Below, piece after piece: positions 10,137 to 21,599 of a stretch of 64,000 nucleotides of DNA. Under the pieces are notes generated by a model. It saw only the letters and a list, made by a program, of their open reading frames with translations. It ran no database searches and was not told where the DNA came from. How positions within the stretch are numbered: the stretch's first letter is position 1; each line of letters starts with the position of its first letter. Origin of the DNA: Erinaceus europaeus (lineage: Eukaryota; Chordata; Mammalia; Eulipotyphla; Erinaceidae); contig NC_080164.1 of assembly GCF_950295315.1 (NCBI RefSeq), positions 13,609,659-13,673,658 of the forward strand, read 5' to 3'. The position numbers and the translations under genes were made by a program.

Positions 10137-10794
10137 GACTCAGGGGTGGAGAGGGTTGGAGTACAGCGCAGTTTCAAGAAAGATTATGAGAGGCCAACGG
10201 AAACAGCCACCCAAGTCCATTGGCTTGTCTGACTTAGCCCCTGAGTCAGCTCGATCCCTGATGGGGAGCAAAAAGTGAGGCCTTCACACAAATGCAGAGG
10301 CAGGGTCCCCACAGACACTACAAAGAACTTCCAACTCACACAACATCAGAGTTCCATCACTCGGTGGGTGGGAGAGGATGTGGAGGGAGGAAAAGCAGGT
10401 GCCCTCCCTGAAATCACCAAGAAAACAGACCTGACTCCCCTTGCCAGGCACTGAGCTCACCAATTGCCTGGCTCCATGGGCCACTGAGCATCCTTCCACA
10501 TGCAGACAGGCTTGCCCTCTGGCAACAAAGCCCATCACAACCCTCCAATCTCATTTTGCTTTGTCTAAATCAAATGAAACACAGAAATATACAGCTCCTC
10601 TAGTAAGCAACCCGGCATTATGGAAGGCAGGAATGTGTCTGCAGTACCGTGTGCTCTGATAGGCAGCACAGCCACAGGTTCCTTACTGGCTGCCCGCTGC
10701 TAAGTTGCAGCAAAACACGTGGAGGTGAGCAGTGCTGGGTGGGCACGAATTCCTTGGCATCCCAGATTGTCAGTCCCTGTTCTGGGTGCCATTA
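10137..10794. other. No gene recognised; unique-looking sequence
   Basis: Mixed-composition sequence. The two overlapping open frames here (10284-10538 minus, 10441-10659 plus) are short and show no family signature. Confidence 0.5.
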
Positions 10795-11145
10795 TGCCAG
10801 GCTGGGCTAGTTTCACAGGCAGTAGAGAGACGACTCATGGCTGAGCTGGGAAGCAGTATCTCTTTATTCATGTGGAACTCAGTGCAATTTAAGCTATCTC
10901 TAATCACAATCCTGTCCTTATATATCCTGAGGCGGAAGTGTCAGGTCCGAAGAGGATGTACATAGGATAGGGGGTGGGGAGAAGGAAAAAGTGTGCAAAA
11001 CAGTGAGGATTAAACCAATACCCTGGAGGCAGGGTGGTGCTTAGTTAACAGTGGTTTATGTAAATAGAATACAGTGTTAAGCAGGGGGGATTAAACCAAT
11101 GAAACAGAAGGGATCTTAGAAGCAGAATTTAGAAGCAGACCAACA
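10795..11145 (-). mobile_element. Solo LTR, same family as the LTRs of the 31-34 kb element
   Basis: The minus-strand LTR starts TGTTGGTCTGC at 11145, ends near 10795 in GCCTGGCA, and has an AATAAAGAGATACTG polyadenylation segment (about 10855-10870). Its 5' third reads like the 31333 LTR (TTAATCCCCCCTGCTTAACA, TAAACCACTGTTAACTAAGC on the minus strand). A flanking duplication is not clear (CCATTA left, CCAGAT right). Confidence 0.8.
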
Positions 11146-11470
11146 CCAGATGGAAACCCAGACCAGATGAGCAGGTGAAAGCAAAGAAGATTCAGCCCAA
11201 TAGACCATCTGTCTGCACCGAGGATTAGTGAGGCCAGAGTAGCAGAGACTAAACCAGTCAGGAAGCAGGCTCCCTGGCACAAATGCTTCAGAAGCCTTTT
11301 TCTTATTCACCACAGCAAAATTAGAGGTTCACAGGCAAAAGGTCACATTAGGTAAACTGAGGCAGGGGATTAGGACCTAAACCCAGAGCCACTCCCTCAA
11401 CAGCCCCTCACCTTCTTTTGTAAGCAGCCAGCTGTATCCTTTCTCCTCCACAGAGTTCCTCCTGAGGCAG
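11146..11470. other. No gene recognised
   Basis: No polypurine tract adjoins the LTR at 11145, so this is probably host flank rather than ERV interior. Nothing else is recognisable. Confidence 0.4.
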
Positions 11471-11477
11471 AACCAGT

Positions 11478-11580
11478 TAGGAGCCAGGTGGTGGCACATC
11501 TGGTTAAGTACACACATTATAGTGTGCAAGGACATGGGATCAAGCCCTGGTCCCCACCTGCAGGGGGAAATCTTCACGAG
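11478..11580 (+). mobile_element. SINE (type A), 3'-truncated
   Basis: tRNA-like head (GGTGGTGGCACATCTGGTTAAG), B-box-like GGGATCAAGCCC and the CCCCACCTGCAGGGGGAAA block. The match stops after CTTCACGAGT, before the CT-rich tail. Confidence 0.8.
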
Positions 11581-12190
11581 TCCCTGGGTGTTGGTCCTCC
11601 ACAACAGCCCGGCTTCACCTCAGAGAAGCCCGCCATCACAATCACTCGAAGGCGTGGCCCTGGGGGGGACATCATGGGGGAGCCCCGGGCCCTCTCAGGA
11701 GAGGCTCCTGCCAGGGTCCTGCAGAGAATTGTGGGGGTTCCTGTCTTGCCTCTGACTCCACTGGGGACAGACAGACAGAGGCCGTGGGTCCCCAAGGCAG
11801 CAAGGGTGCAGGGCCATCCTTCAGGCCTGTTTTGGACTGTCTGTACAAACATCATGGCCGCAGACATTCCTGAGGTAAAGTGTCCTCAGATCATAGAAGC
11901 CACTGGCCGTAAGGCAGTTTTGCCATAAGGCGGTTTTGTCCTATGGAAAAGGAACAACCTGGGTGGCCTGGGCTGTCTTCTCAGCCACTCTGGCTGTTGT
12001 GCTCCCTCTAGTTTGGGGAGTTTGGGTTTTTGCCATGCAAGCCAGATTTTTGCAAGAGATGTGCTGTTACAATGGTATGAATCTGGCTTTATGCTGGCAG
12101 GAGGTTTGATCACAAGAGGGGGGGATAAGTCAATTAATTGGCTATGCCCATTAACACTATTGTCATGAGATTTACCCAGAACAATTCCCA
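11581..12190. other. No gene recognised; GC-richer stretch
   Basis: Relatively GC-rich at 11640-11800. Overlapping open frames on both strands (plus 11488-11928, minus 11574-11867) start inside the SINE or oppose each other and show no domain. Confidence 0.4.
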
Positions 12191-12239
12191 GGGCCCAGAT
12201 GTGAGGATGGGGCCCTTTAAGCACATGTTACTTGTTTCT

Positions 12240-12330
12240 CTTGACCAGAGTACTACACAGCTCTGGCTTATAGTGGTGCTGGGCATTGAACCCAGGACCT
12301 TTGACATGTGAGTCCCTATGTTATTTCCTG
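12240..12330 (-). mobile_element. SINE (type C) fragment
   Basis: Reverse of the CCATAAGCCAGAGCTG...GCTCTG type: ACAGCTCTGGCTTATAGTGG followed by GGCATTGAACCCAGGACC, the reversed B box. Confidence 0.65.
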
Positions 12331-12895
12331 AGCCAGCTGCTCCATTGTTCTGCTGGATGGCACTTAACAAAACACAAAAGTACCAAAATGATGTTGAGAA
12401 GAGTTTCAAGTGTGCAACCACTGACCCTTAAGCCACGGGACTGCCCTGAGTGTGGACCTTTCACTCAGGAAACCAGCCCTTAGGTCAGTCGTGGTGTCAA
12501 GGGGGAGCTCCCACCCTCTTGCTGTGAAAGGACAGGATGCTCTGGGACCTCTGAGGGAGGTTGGACAGCAGTTATGAAGGCGCAGTGAAGTGTGACCTGT
12601 AATTAGCTGCTGGAGGAGAGAGAGGTGGACCAGAGCAAGGTCCAGCAGAAGGAGCAGCAGGTGCCAAGGTCTCGAGGTGAGGCAAGAGAAAGCAGGGAGT
12701 CTCTGGGCAGTGCAGCTGCTAGAGTTGAGAGCTGACCTGCCAGACACGTGGAAGTTGTGTTGGACTTGGGCAAGACCAGAGACAGGAGACCACTTAGGAT
12801 GTTGAGAGAATGTAATATTCCAGGAAAAACATCCTAACATCTGGGCAGCCTGCTCTAGGAAGTGAAGATGGTGAAAGAGGGCGAAGGGGGAGGGA
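12331..12895. other. No gene recognised
   Basis: Unique-looking. The 175-codon minus-strand frame (12933-12406) shows no family signature and runs into the SINE at 12900, so I do not call it a gene. Confidence 0.45.
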
Positions 12896-12897
12896 GG

Positions 12898-12975
12898 GGT
12901 GAGGTAGTGGCACACCTGGTAGGGCATATACATTATTGTGCACAGGCACCGTGTTCAAGCCCCTGGTCCCCCGGA
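12898..12975 (+). mobile_element. SINE (type A) head fragment
   Basis: GAGGTAGTGGCACACCTGGTAGGGCA followed by a GTGTTCAAGCCCCTGGTCCCC B-box region; then the similarity stops. Confidence 0.7.
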
Positions 12976-13195
12976 GACAGAATCTGTTTGGGTGTGGAGT
13001 TGAGTGTTTTCACACATTCTTAGTAAGAACACAGGAGACTGCAGAAAGAGGTCTTTCCAGCCATCCTAATGCCCAGCAGGTTAGCATCATCACTAGTGCT
13101 TTCAAGCAGAAACCCAGATCGCAGGGCTGAGGGGAGGCTGGACTGCTGGTTTTCAAAAATTCCTCCAGAGACTCTGCATTATCAGCTTTGTTTTA

Positions 13196-13629
13196 TGCTG
13201 GGCTAGCGTGGGGGTGCCTCTTCCTGGGCACATACTCTCTGGGTTGGAGAGAACTCGACCGGAGCCAGCCTGGGCTGCTACTCACTCAGTGATGCAGGAG
13301 AGAGAGTCTTGAACTCGTGGTGGAGTGGTAATGCAATGTCTTTATTGATGAGAGACACAACGCTTTTATAAGATAGAACCAGAAATGGCTAGGAAAAGGG
13401 GTGGAGAATGGCAAAAACGGGCTGGGAAGGTATAAAATTCCTTAGTAACTGTTGCGATGGATTTAACTGGTGGGATTAATGTTACCCTGCAGGCTGGGCA
13501 GCTCTTGAAGAAGATAGATCAAAAGAATGGAATGGGTGGGGATCTTTTAGGCAAAACAGTGATTATGTAAATAGGCCATAGTATCAGCAATGCAGGGTGG
13601 AGCAGGAGGAGCTGGCTTAATTCCCATCA
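13196..13629 (-). mobile_element. LTR (second ERV family), 3' LTR with adjoining polypurine tract
   Basis: The minus-strand LTR starts TGATGGGAATTAAGCC at 13629 and ends GCTAGCCCAGCA at 13196. It has a TATA-like TATAAAAG (13371-13378 region, minus) and an AATAAAGACATT signal. Immediately upstream in the element (13630-13650 plus coordinates) is a purine tract (AAAGAAAGGGGGAGA on the minus strand), which marks this as the 3' LTR. Related copies are at 42775-43248 and 53040-53466. Confidence 0.85.
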
Positions 13630-13850
13630 TCTCCCCCTTTCTTTTTATCTAAAGGCCATAATATCTGGAATGCAGGATGCTTTGTGAGGCAGGCAGTTTG
13701 ATAGGATGAGGCACACCTTTTGGGGTTACTACTGTCCCTCCTTGCTCAACCTCTCAGTAGAGAGACTAACAGGATAAAGTCACCCCTCAGGTTCAAGCCC
13801 TGCCAAGCTCAACCACATCCTCACAATTTCCAGGGAGTTTTACACTCTAA
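13630..13850 (-). mobile_element. ERV internal 3' end next to the 13196 LTR
   Basis: Polypurine tract at 13630-13650, then about 190 bp that matches 52845-53035 in the opposite orientation (GAGGATGTGGTTGAGCTTGG, GAGAGGTTGAGCAAGGAGGG). No coding capacity. The rest of the element is missing, with a SINE fragment from about 13855. Confidence 0.8.
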
Positions 13851-13854
13851 TATT

Positions 13855-14030
13855 TATTTTATTTTCTTCTTTAGTATTTTATTTATTCAGAAAGAGAGAG
13901 AGAGAAAGAGAGAGGGCATCCAGAGTACTGCTCAGCTCTGGCTTATGGTGATGCTGGGGATTGAACCTGAAACCTTGGAGTTTCAGGCTTTACAGTCCTC
14001 TGCATACCCATTATCTTGTCTCCCCAGACT
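13855..14030 (-). mobile_element. SINE (type C)
   Basis: AT-rich tail, GAGA-rich segment (13893-13916), then GCTCAGCTCTGGCTTATGGTG and GGGATTGAACCTGAAACC reversed B box. Confidence 0.75.
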
Positions 14031-16486
14031 TATTTTCCTTTTCACAGCAGAAGAAAGTTCAATTTAACTTCAAAATCAGGCACTTGAATGCCAAAACATT
14101 AAAATTATATTCCTGTACAAACCTCACCTCCTGATGTCTTCCTCCCTTCTCTTGGCATCCCCTAACTATGGTGGGCCTTTATTCTCATCTTTGTACCCTA
14201 GAACCCTGATCTCTCAGGTGTTGCCTCCCTCCCCACTCTGGCCTGCCTGTCCTCTCCCCTGCCTGCCCCAGTAATTCCCATCATATATATCTGTGACTGA
14301 TGAATGGGAAGTTAATCAGAGTGCAGTCAGCTGTACCTTTGAATCATGGACTCATTTTGAGTTGTCTTAATTGAACCGTCTCTCTGGGAAAGATGAACTG
14401 TAGATAACAATCAGGAAGTCTTGTGCAAAGGGTAAAGAGATGAGTCTTCCAAAAGGAGTATGTGTCAAAGTCAGCTGACAAGAACCTTCGGTTCACCTGA
14501 ATTCATTCCATCAAGTCAGTGATCACTCAGCAGATGTTTACCATGTGCCCTCGCCCAGCCTGGGAGCACCTGGAATTCATTTCCGGTGGTCTCAGATCTC
14601 AAACTATTTTCTCTGCCTTTGCTAGAGAAAGCTTGATGGGCTATTCTGGGACAGATGTGCTTATAGGTCAGTCTGCTTCCCTGAGACATCAAAGAAAGAG
14701 ATAATGTGATGAGAAGATGACCAGGTGTGAAGCCCCTCTGTCTGGACTAGCTTCATCTGAGAGACAGAAGCAAAGGATGTTGCAACAGACACTGTCTGGT
14801 TATTCTGCAAACTCGTTATTGCCTCTTGCTAGATGGAGCTGCCAGGCTACATGTCGAGCCTTCCTTTACAGAAGGATGTATGAGAGTTCTGGGCGGAAGT
14901 GATGGGTGCCCATGCAAGCCTACCCCAGAGAGCCTCAGGCACCACCCCTCACCTCCCTGCTCCCAGACTGCAAATGTTTTTGCAGTGAAGACACTGATGG
15001 GGAAGAGTCCCAGGCTCTTGGGGTTGGTGAAGCCACCAGAAGTAAGGACCCTGGGTTCTGGTAACTGGAGAGAGAAGAGCACAGAGCCTCCAGCCCATGG
15101 GAGACAGTATGTTGGATGTGATATGTTAAGACTTTGAGATGGATTGTGCTAGTTCACCTTTCCTAAGTAATGCAGAGTGTGGAAGGCAAGGGAGGACACA
15201 CTCCACATCTAGAAACCCAGTTTCCTTGGGGCCAAGGAGAATCAGGTCAGCCCTCTCCCACTCAGCACAGAGGATGCTTCAAAAAGCAGTACATCCTTCT
15301 CACTGGCAGAATCCATGTCCAGGCAAAAACAGAGGTCTTATCAGTAAATCCTATCCCCAACTATTTGAAAGAGCACAGAAGCCCATCCCACAACCTGGAA
15401 ATAGGAATGGAAAAAAAAAAAAGCCAAGTCCACAGGGTCACTCATTAGCCTCTCTTGAAGTCCTGTTCAGAAGTCTCTGATTACTCAAATCTGGAAAGGA
15501 CAGAGGCCAACGTCACACACAACTAAATTCTGGTCAGTACTTGCACTCAGGAAGAATAATTGCAAAGGCAATCAGATTCTGTTTATTCTTCTACAACAAG
15601 GGGGAAAAATCACTGGTTACCTTAACAAGCCCATGTATCACCATTCTAGATGTCAGTCCCAGGGAATACTAATTTAGCTTGGATTCCTGGTACAAAGGAC
15701 AGGCTAGTGGCTAGTGGATATTCAAATATGCATAACCATCACCATTTGTTTATAGTGCCTAATGGCTTTAATCACAGAATAAAATAAATCAATAATTAAC
15801 CTTAGCAGTACAAGCACAACTTAGATTCAGAAATAATGCATCCACTAATGGTTGCTTGCTGGCATTCATGCACGTGCCTCAGGATAAATATAAAGAAATC
15901 TGCCCATTTTCTAGTCATTAATCTAGTCATAAATGATCAGGTTGTGACTCTGGATTTGGACATGGAGAAAATGATACATCTGCCAATTTATTTCCAGATT
16001 ATTAAAAAAATAAGTTTGCACGTGGAAACCTCTATTCACCACCCTGCACCCATTATACAGCAGGACTATGCCAGGAACATGTGCTGGAGAGCAGCAGAGG
16101 GTTCCTCAGTCTTCAGGAGCAATGAGGCAGTGGCTGGGTGGGAAGGAAGAAGTGGAAAGAAGGGGAGGAGGAAGGGAGGGAAGGAGAGAGGGAGGGAGGC
16201 TTTAGTGTTGTGGCTTCCCACAGGCAAGTGCACATGGCCTGCTGGCCAAGCCTTAAGCATAGTGTTTATGATGAAGTTGCTGACAGACAGGTCTTAAAAG
16301 ATGAGTAAAAGTTGCAGGTATACAATGACTGAAAGGATTTAAAAAATGAGGAAAAAAAAAAGAAGAGGAGCATGGTGTCTCTAAGGCCCTGCAAAGATAT
16401 CCATGTGGCAGCAAAGTCAAGGACTCATGCTGGACCTGAAAACTCACTATAAACTTGAAGGCTCGGGCATCTTACTGAGGCTCTTG
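14031..16486. other. About 2.4 kb without a recognisable gene or repeat
   Basis: Unique-looking DNA. Short open frames (up to 153 codons at 15836-16297) have no family signature, and several run through purine tracts (16150-16200). Confidence 0.5.
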
Positions 16487-16930
16487 TGTAGGGCTGTGCC
16501 ATGGTGGGGAGAGAAGAGACTAGAGCAGAGAGGGAACACAAATCTTTATTCACGGGGGTACCTCAGAGGGAGAGAGAGCACAGCGGTTTGGGCCACGTGG
16601 AGCTAGAAAAATGGCAGCCTCCCACTGTGTGCAACAACCCTTCCCTGCGTCAGGTCACAGAGGTGAAAAGCAGACGAGAGAGAGACAGAGAGGGACAGAA
16701 GCAGAAGGGATTTTATGGGAGAAATTCTGGAAGTGACAAGTCGGGACAGGATTGGCTAGGAAACAAGGCACTCCAGGAATAGGGTTTCTTGCGGAAATTG
16801 ACAATACCCTGAGGGGACAACATGGTGGAACAAGGAACTCTGGGAATAGAATTTCAACTCTTGAAGGAATTGACAATACCCTGAGGGGACAACATAGTGG
16901 ATGTGACCACAACTGCACAATTTCCTAACA
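16487..16930 (-). mobile_element. Solo LTR with internal tandem duplication
   Basis: Minus-strand LTR beginning TGTTAGGAAATTGTG (16930) and ending near 16487. Flanks CTCTTG (16481-16486) and CTATTG (16931-16936) match at 5 of 6 positions, fitting a 6 bp target duplication. An AATAAAGATTTG signal is at about 16537-16548 (minus). Two adjoining units of about 68 bp (about 16762-16829 and 16830-16897) share ATTGACAATACCCTGAGGGG and ACAACAT.GTGG. Confidence 0.75.
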
Positions 16931-17234
16931 CTATTGTGGGTTTTTGTTTGTTTGTTTATCTTTGTTTTGTTTCCTAACAAGCCATGACTGACCTAAAAGT
17001 CATTAGAAGTAAAGCAAATGAGTCCTGAGGGTTTGGCTCAAATGCTCCCTGGAGATAGTAGGCAGGTATTATTTGAATGGATGAAATGGATGTTTGTCTA
17101 GTTTATCTCTGGTCATAAGCAATTATCCTAAAGGTTCAAATGACTGAGCAGCTCTCAGGACTTGGAAAGAGCTGAGCTGAACATCCTTCATGATCAATGC
17201 AGAGATTCCTTTCTTTTTTTAAGAAAAAAAAACT

Positions 17235-17447
17235 TTTTAAAAAATGTTTTTGCTTATTTATTATTGGATAGAGACAGAGATAAACTGAGAAGGAAGGGGG
17301 TAGTGAGGAAGAGAGACAGAGAGACACCTGCAGCCCTGCTTCACCTCTTGTGAAGCTTACACCCAGCAGATGGGGACCAAGGGCTTGAACCAGGTTCTTG
17401 AGCACTCTAAAGTGGGCACTTAACCAGGTGTGCCACTGTCTGGTCCC
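17235..17447 (-). mobile_element. SINE (type A)
   Basis: ATTTATTATTGGATAGAGACAG tail, CACCTGCAGCCCTGCTTCACC, reversed B box GGGCTTGAACCAGG and head GGTGTGCCACTGTCTGGTCCC. A solo LTR is inserted 6 bp beyond its head. Confidence 0.9.
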
Positions 17448-17453
17448 TGAAAT

Positions 17454-17904
17454 TGTTGGTATGCATGAGACCCCTTCTGTTTCATTTGGTTTAAATCCCC
17501 CCTGCTTAACACTATTCTATTTACATAACCACTTCATTCTATTTACATAACCACTGTTAACAAGCACTACCCTCCCTCCAGGGCATTGGTTCAATCCCCA
17601 CTGTTTCATGTTTTTGCTCCACCCTGATCCTCTCTTTGTCACACTCTGATTTTCACCAGTCACTTTTCTCTCCACCCTCTCTATGTCACATCCTGTTTCC
17701 ACCTTACTTGGCAAGTATATATAAAGACAGCATTGTGAGTTTTACAGTACTTTACCTTGAGTTTAGCCTAGCTCGTCTTAGATTGTGCTGCGTCCTGCAT
17801 GAATGAAGAGATACTGCCTACAGCTCAACCATGAGTCCCTGGTCATCTATTACCCGCTTGTGAAGCCAGCCCGGCGAAAACAACCTAACCCATCGAAAAC
17901 AACA
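17454..17904 (+). mobile_element. Solo LTR with perfect 6 bp target duplication
   Basis: Starts TGTTGGTATGCATGAGACC and ends AAAACAACA. TGAAAT flanks it on both sides (17448-17453 and 17905-17910). It contains a TATA-like AAGTATATATAAAG (17713-17726 region) and a polyadenylation-like GAATGAAGAGATACTGCC where the sister LTR at 56088 has GAATAAAGAGATAC. Clean TG...CA ends and a 6 bp duplication fit a class II (ERVK-like) LTR. Confidence 0.92.
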
Positions 17905-17910
17905 TGAAAT

Positions 17911-19405
17911 GAAGAGATTTCTACCCAAACTTTTGTGCTTGGAGCATATTTAGTTTTATTTACTTCAGAGGATGATTAGCTTTGGGGATGCTTTTTTTTA
18001 ACTGAGATTTGAATATTTTGGCAGATTCTCTCCTATTTTTGTGAGGGTTGGTATGACCAACACCTTTGAATGTCTATACAGAGGTCACTTCCCACATAGA
18101 CTTTCTTTCCATGCTCAGTGAGTCATTATTTTGTCCAAGTGTCCATTCCTCCCTATTGACTCAAGCAAATTCTTATAACAAAAAATCTACTGCATTCTCC
18201 TTGCAGGTCACTGGTTTAGACATGGATCTGTCACTAAATTCTGACTAATGATACTCAAGAAAAGATCTGTTGGGTCTTCTAGAGAAAGTTTCCTTTCTAA
18301 TGAAAAGGAAAATACCCTTATTTGTTCTATCTCAAGAAATAGTAGGAGATTATCAGACATCTTAAAGGGGAGAAGCCTGAAGACAATGCCAGTTTCTAAA
18401 GATAGCAAGGCAGAAAGGTGAGAAGAGCCTTCCATTATGCAGGGCAGTTACGGACATAACAGACAAGGACCTACCCTACCTCTAGATCTCCTATCTGAGA
18501 TCACCAACTCCTTCTTGTTTACATGAGTGACCCAAGTTCATCTTTGCTTCAAGGGGAGCCTACAGTAGTTCTGTGTCAGCCAGAACACTACAAAACCACC
18601 ATTCTGACTGTTGATCACCAGTGGAGACACTACAACCAATACCATATAAATTCAGTAGATTGATATGAAGGCCCTGTGTTGTGAAATAGTTCCTCATTCC
18701 TTGTTCAGGAAACCAGCAGGAATCCCTCAGTATCTGGGCTGAATAACTGCACCTTGTCAAAAAGTGTCAGACCTATACAATTACAAAAGTAAGAAACAAC
18801 TAAATATGACTTCTTTTATTAACATATAGTGAGCATTATTTTATGCTAATCACTATTCTAGATGCTATGAGAATGGTCAAATAAGTGGAGAAAAAATAAC
18901 AAAATGGCAATAACAAGTTCTTACTTATCAATAGTATTAAAAGAAAATAGATTAAACTTACCAGAGAATGACTGTGTGGATTTCTTAAATGACAGGTTTT
19001 CTAATGGACATATTTCAACTATGAGCAGAGGATGCAAAATGATATTCCATAATTAAAAGAAAGTAGAGACAGTCGTACTTACATTGGAAAAAATAGGACT
19101 TTACACTAAAAATGGTCACAAGGTACACAGAAGGTCATTATATTGGGCTTCCAGAAAAGTCATGAGGCATTTTTGCCTTGAAAAACATAAAATAATAATA
19201 ATAATAATAATAAATCATGGCTTTTCCAACAACCCAGCATAGTAAGGGGGAGGGAAATTCATCAAGAAATGGTAGCAGTTGCAAATATTTATGTTATTAT
19301 AGCCCACAAAAAAGCAGCTAAATAGAGTAAAAGCTAGCAGAATGAAAGAAGAAAATAATAATATTAGGGAACTTTAAAATCTCATACTCAATAGATAAGA
19401 GATTA
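17911..19405. other. About 1.5 kb without a recognisable gene
   Basis: AT-rich. Includes a short (AAT)n run at about 19190-19212. Nothing else supported. Confidence 0.5.
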
Positions 19406-19406
19406 G

Positions 19407-19612
19407 GGGACTGGGCAGTGGTACACTTGGTAAAGCACACATATTAGAATGATAAAGGACATGAGTACAAGCCCCTGGTCCTCACTGCAGAGGGAAAGCT
19501 TTACAAGTGGTGAAGCAGTGCTGCAGGTGTCTTTCTTCCTCTCTACCTCCTCCTTCTCTATTGATGTTTACCTCTATTCAATAAATAAATAAATAAAGTG
19601 AATAAATAAAAC
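19407..19612 (+). mobile_element. SINE (type A)
   Basis: Head GGGGACTGGGCAGTGGTACAC, B-box region GAGTACAAGCCCC, GGTGAAGCAGTGCTGCAGG and an (AATA)n tail. Confidence 0.85.
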
Positions 19613-19621
19613 TAGTAGTGA

Positions 19622-19842
19622 GTAAGCCAGGAGGTAGCACACCAGATAGAGTGCGCATATTAGAATGCACAAGGACCCAAGTTCAAGCCCCTGGGTCCCA
19701 TCTATGAGGGGAAACTTCATTATCAGTGAAGCAGTGTTATAGGTATCTCTTTTTTTCCACATCTGTTTTCTACCTCTATCTTCCCCTTCCCTCTCAATTT
19801 CTATCTGTCTCCATCAAATAAATAAATGAAGAAAAAAAACAT
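19622..19842 (+). mobile_element. SINE (type A), tandem neighbour of the preceding copy
   Basis: GCCAGGAGGTAGCACACC head, CAAGTTCAAGCCCCTGG, GTGAAGCAGTG and AAATAAATAAATG tail. It begins about 10 bp after the previous SINE tail in the same orientation. Confidence 0.85.
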
Positions 19843-20179
19843 TAAAGATATACTTTTGAAAAAATTAGTAAGAAATATATATATATATGCCCTTAGACAG
19901 GTGGATGGAGGTAAACAGTTCATTTTATCCACAAAGTTTTTTTCAAGAATGGAAGCTACTCACTGCCCTAATCCAACTTTCTAGCCCATTTCTCTACTGT
20001 GACACCATCTTATCCAATTTCAGGCTAGCTATCAAACTCAAGTAAAACTACCATAATTGTGTGCCCCCAGGAACATAACTAAAATGGGCTTCCTATCCTT
20101 CTTCTACCCTAAAATCCCTAATCTCGTCTACTCTATTCCTACTTTTTGGTTCCTGTTCATTAACCATTTTTTCTCAACT

Positions 20180-21315
20180 AAACCACAAGACTTCTAGAGA
20201 CAGAGATACAGAGTAGCAGCAGCTGCATTTCTCTCCTCTCCTCTCCCTGGTCAACTAGGAATATCAAAGAAGATAGCCTGAGACTACAACAAAACAAGAC
20301 TAAGACTACTTTGGGAACCCACCAAGTCATCTCTGAGTGAAAATGCATGTAACTCATGGACAGATAGGAGCCTAAGGAGAGATTCCTGGGGCTAAAGCCC
20401 ATATCTACTCCTGAGAAGCTGGTAACAGTCTGGAAGTTTCCCCATTGAGAAGCCACCTCCAGTCTGTTTTACCAACAAAAAGACTATTGAAGGGAGGAGA
20501 GGACTCCCCTAAGGCTCACCAAATACAACTGTGAGTCTCCACTGCTACTGCCCTCAGAGACTGGAACAGCAGTGGGGAGGACCTGTGCTGACATCAGGGA
20601 GCAGAGAACTGACTGGGGAACTCAGGAGAAGATCTACACCTCGGTGGTCTAGAGGGGGCTGTATAGAGGGAGCCTTTCCACATTGTTCTCCTGATGAGAA
20701 CATGGTGAATAATTGCCTCAGAACCATTTTGTCTCAACTTTTAACCCACCACCTTCCAGACACCAAGTTACATATGCTACCATGACTCCATCCCTACTTC
20801 TCTGGCAGACGACTTCACCAATGTGTCCTGGACCCTCGAATCTCCAGAGCTCTGGTCTACTAGGGAGAGATAGAAACAAGCTGGGGGTATGGATCGACCT
20901 GCCCATGCCCATGTACATTGGAGATGCAATTACAGAAGCCAGACCTCCTACCTTCTGCACCCCAAAAACAACCTTGATCCATACTCCCAGCAGAGAGAAC
21001 TGATAGGAAGAAGAAGATAAGAGGGCTCTGAACTCCAGCTCCATCAGTACCCAGAGAGAGAGAAAGAAAAGGAGAGGGACATATGGGGGTATTAATGTTG
21101 TTATGAGTGGCTTGGAAAGAGGGGAAATTATGTATAAATGTGGACAGATAGTTGCAGAGATGATGCTGGCCCATGTCTACAACCTCAGAGAAACTGTGGT
21201 GGCCTGCAGTGAGGAGACTGAAGATTCTGAACTCAGGTGGTGGGAATGGTCTAAATTTAAAGCCCTGTCAACATGTAATTTTATAAAATCAAAAAAAAAA
21301 AAAAAGAGGGACAGT
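20180..21315 (+). mobile_element. L1-derived chimera: L1 5' UTR joined to a poly(A)-ended 3' unit
   Basis: 20180-20645 matches the L1-B 5' UTR (8790-9245) in the opposite orientation, from the same first bases (AGTAGCAGCAGCTG). After about 20645 the match stops. From about 20800 the sequence instead matches the repeat at 48030-48385 (GTGTCCTGGA, TATGGATC.ACCTG.C, CAATTACAGAA, CCATACTCCCAG). It ends in an A run (21293-21305). ORF1 and ORF2 are absent. It may be a non-autonomous L1 derivative, or an L1 5' fragment beside a second retroposon. Confidence 0.6.
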
Positions 21316-21580
21316 TGTATATGTTAATACATGTATGTGTGACTTAGAAAGGAAGAAAAGATGAGGCCATTAAAAAAAAAGATGGGGGCAAATACATAGA
21401 AATACAGACAGTTGTAGAAATAATAGCTAACTCATATCTGCCACCTTAGGAGAACTACTGTAGCCCCATTGGAGAAAATGGGGTACAGAACTCTGGCAGT
21501 GGGAAAGGTGCAGAGTTGTACCCTGGTAACCTTGTAATTTTGTAAATCAGTATTAAATTACTAATAAAAAGAACAGTAGG
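21316..21580 (+). mobile_element. Second copy of the 3' unit
   Basis: Resembles the last part of the preceding element (ACAGTTGTAGAAATAATAGCTAACTC versus its ATAGTTGCAGAGATGATGCTG..C; CTGGCAGTGGGAA; CTTGTAATTTTGTAAA). It ends in an A-rich tail (ACTAATAAAAAG). The tail units lie in direct tandem. Confidence 0.5.
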
Positions 21581-21599
21581 GAAACTATAGTTGAATAAA

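Noticed and set aside
12406..12933. A 175-codon minus-strand frame
   Set aside because: No family signature, and it starts in a SINE head; not enough to call an exon.
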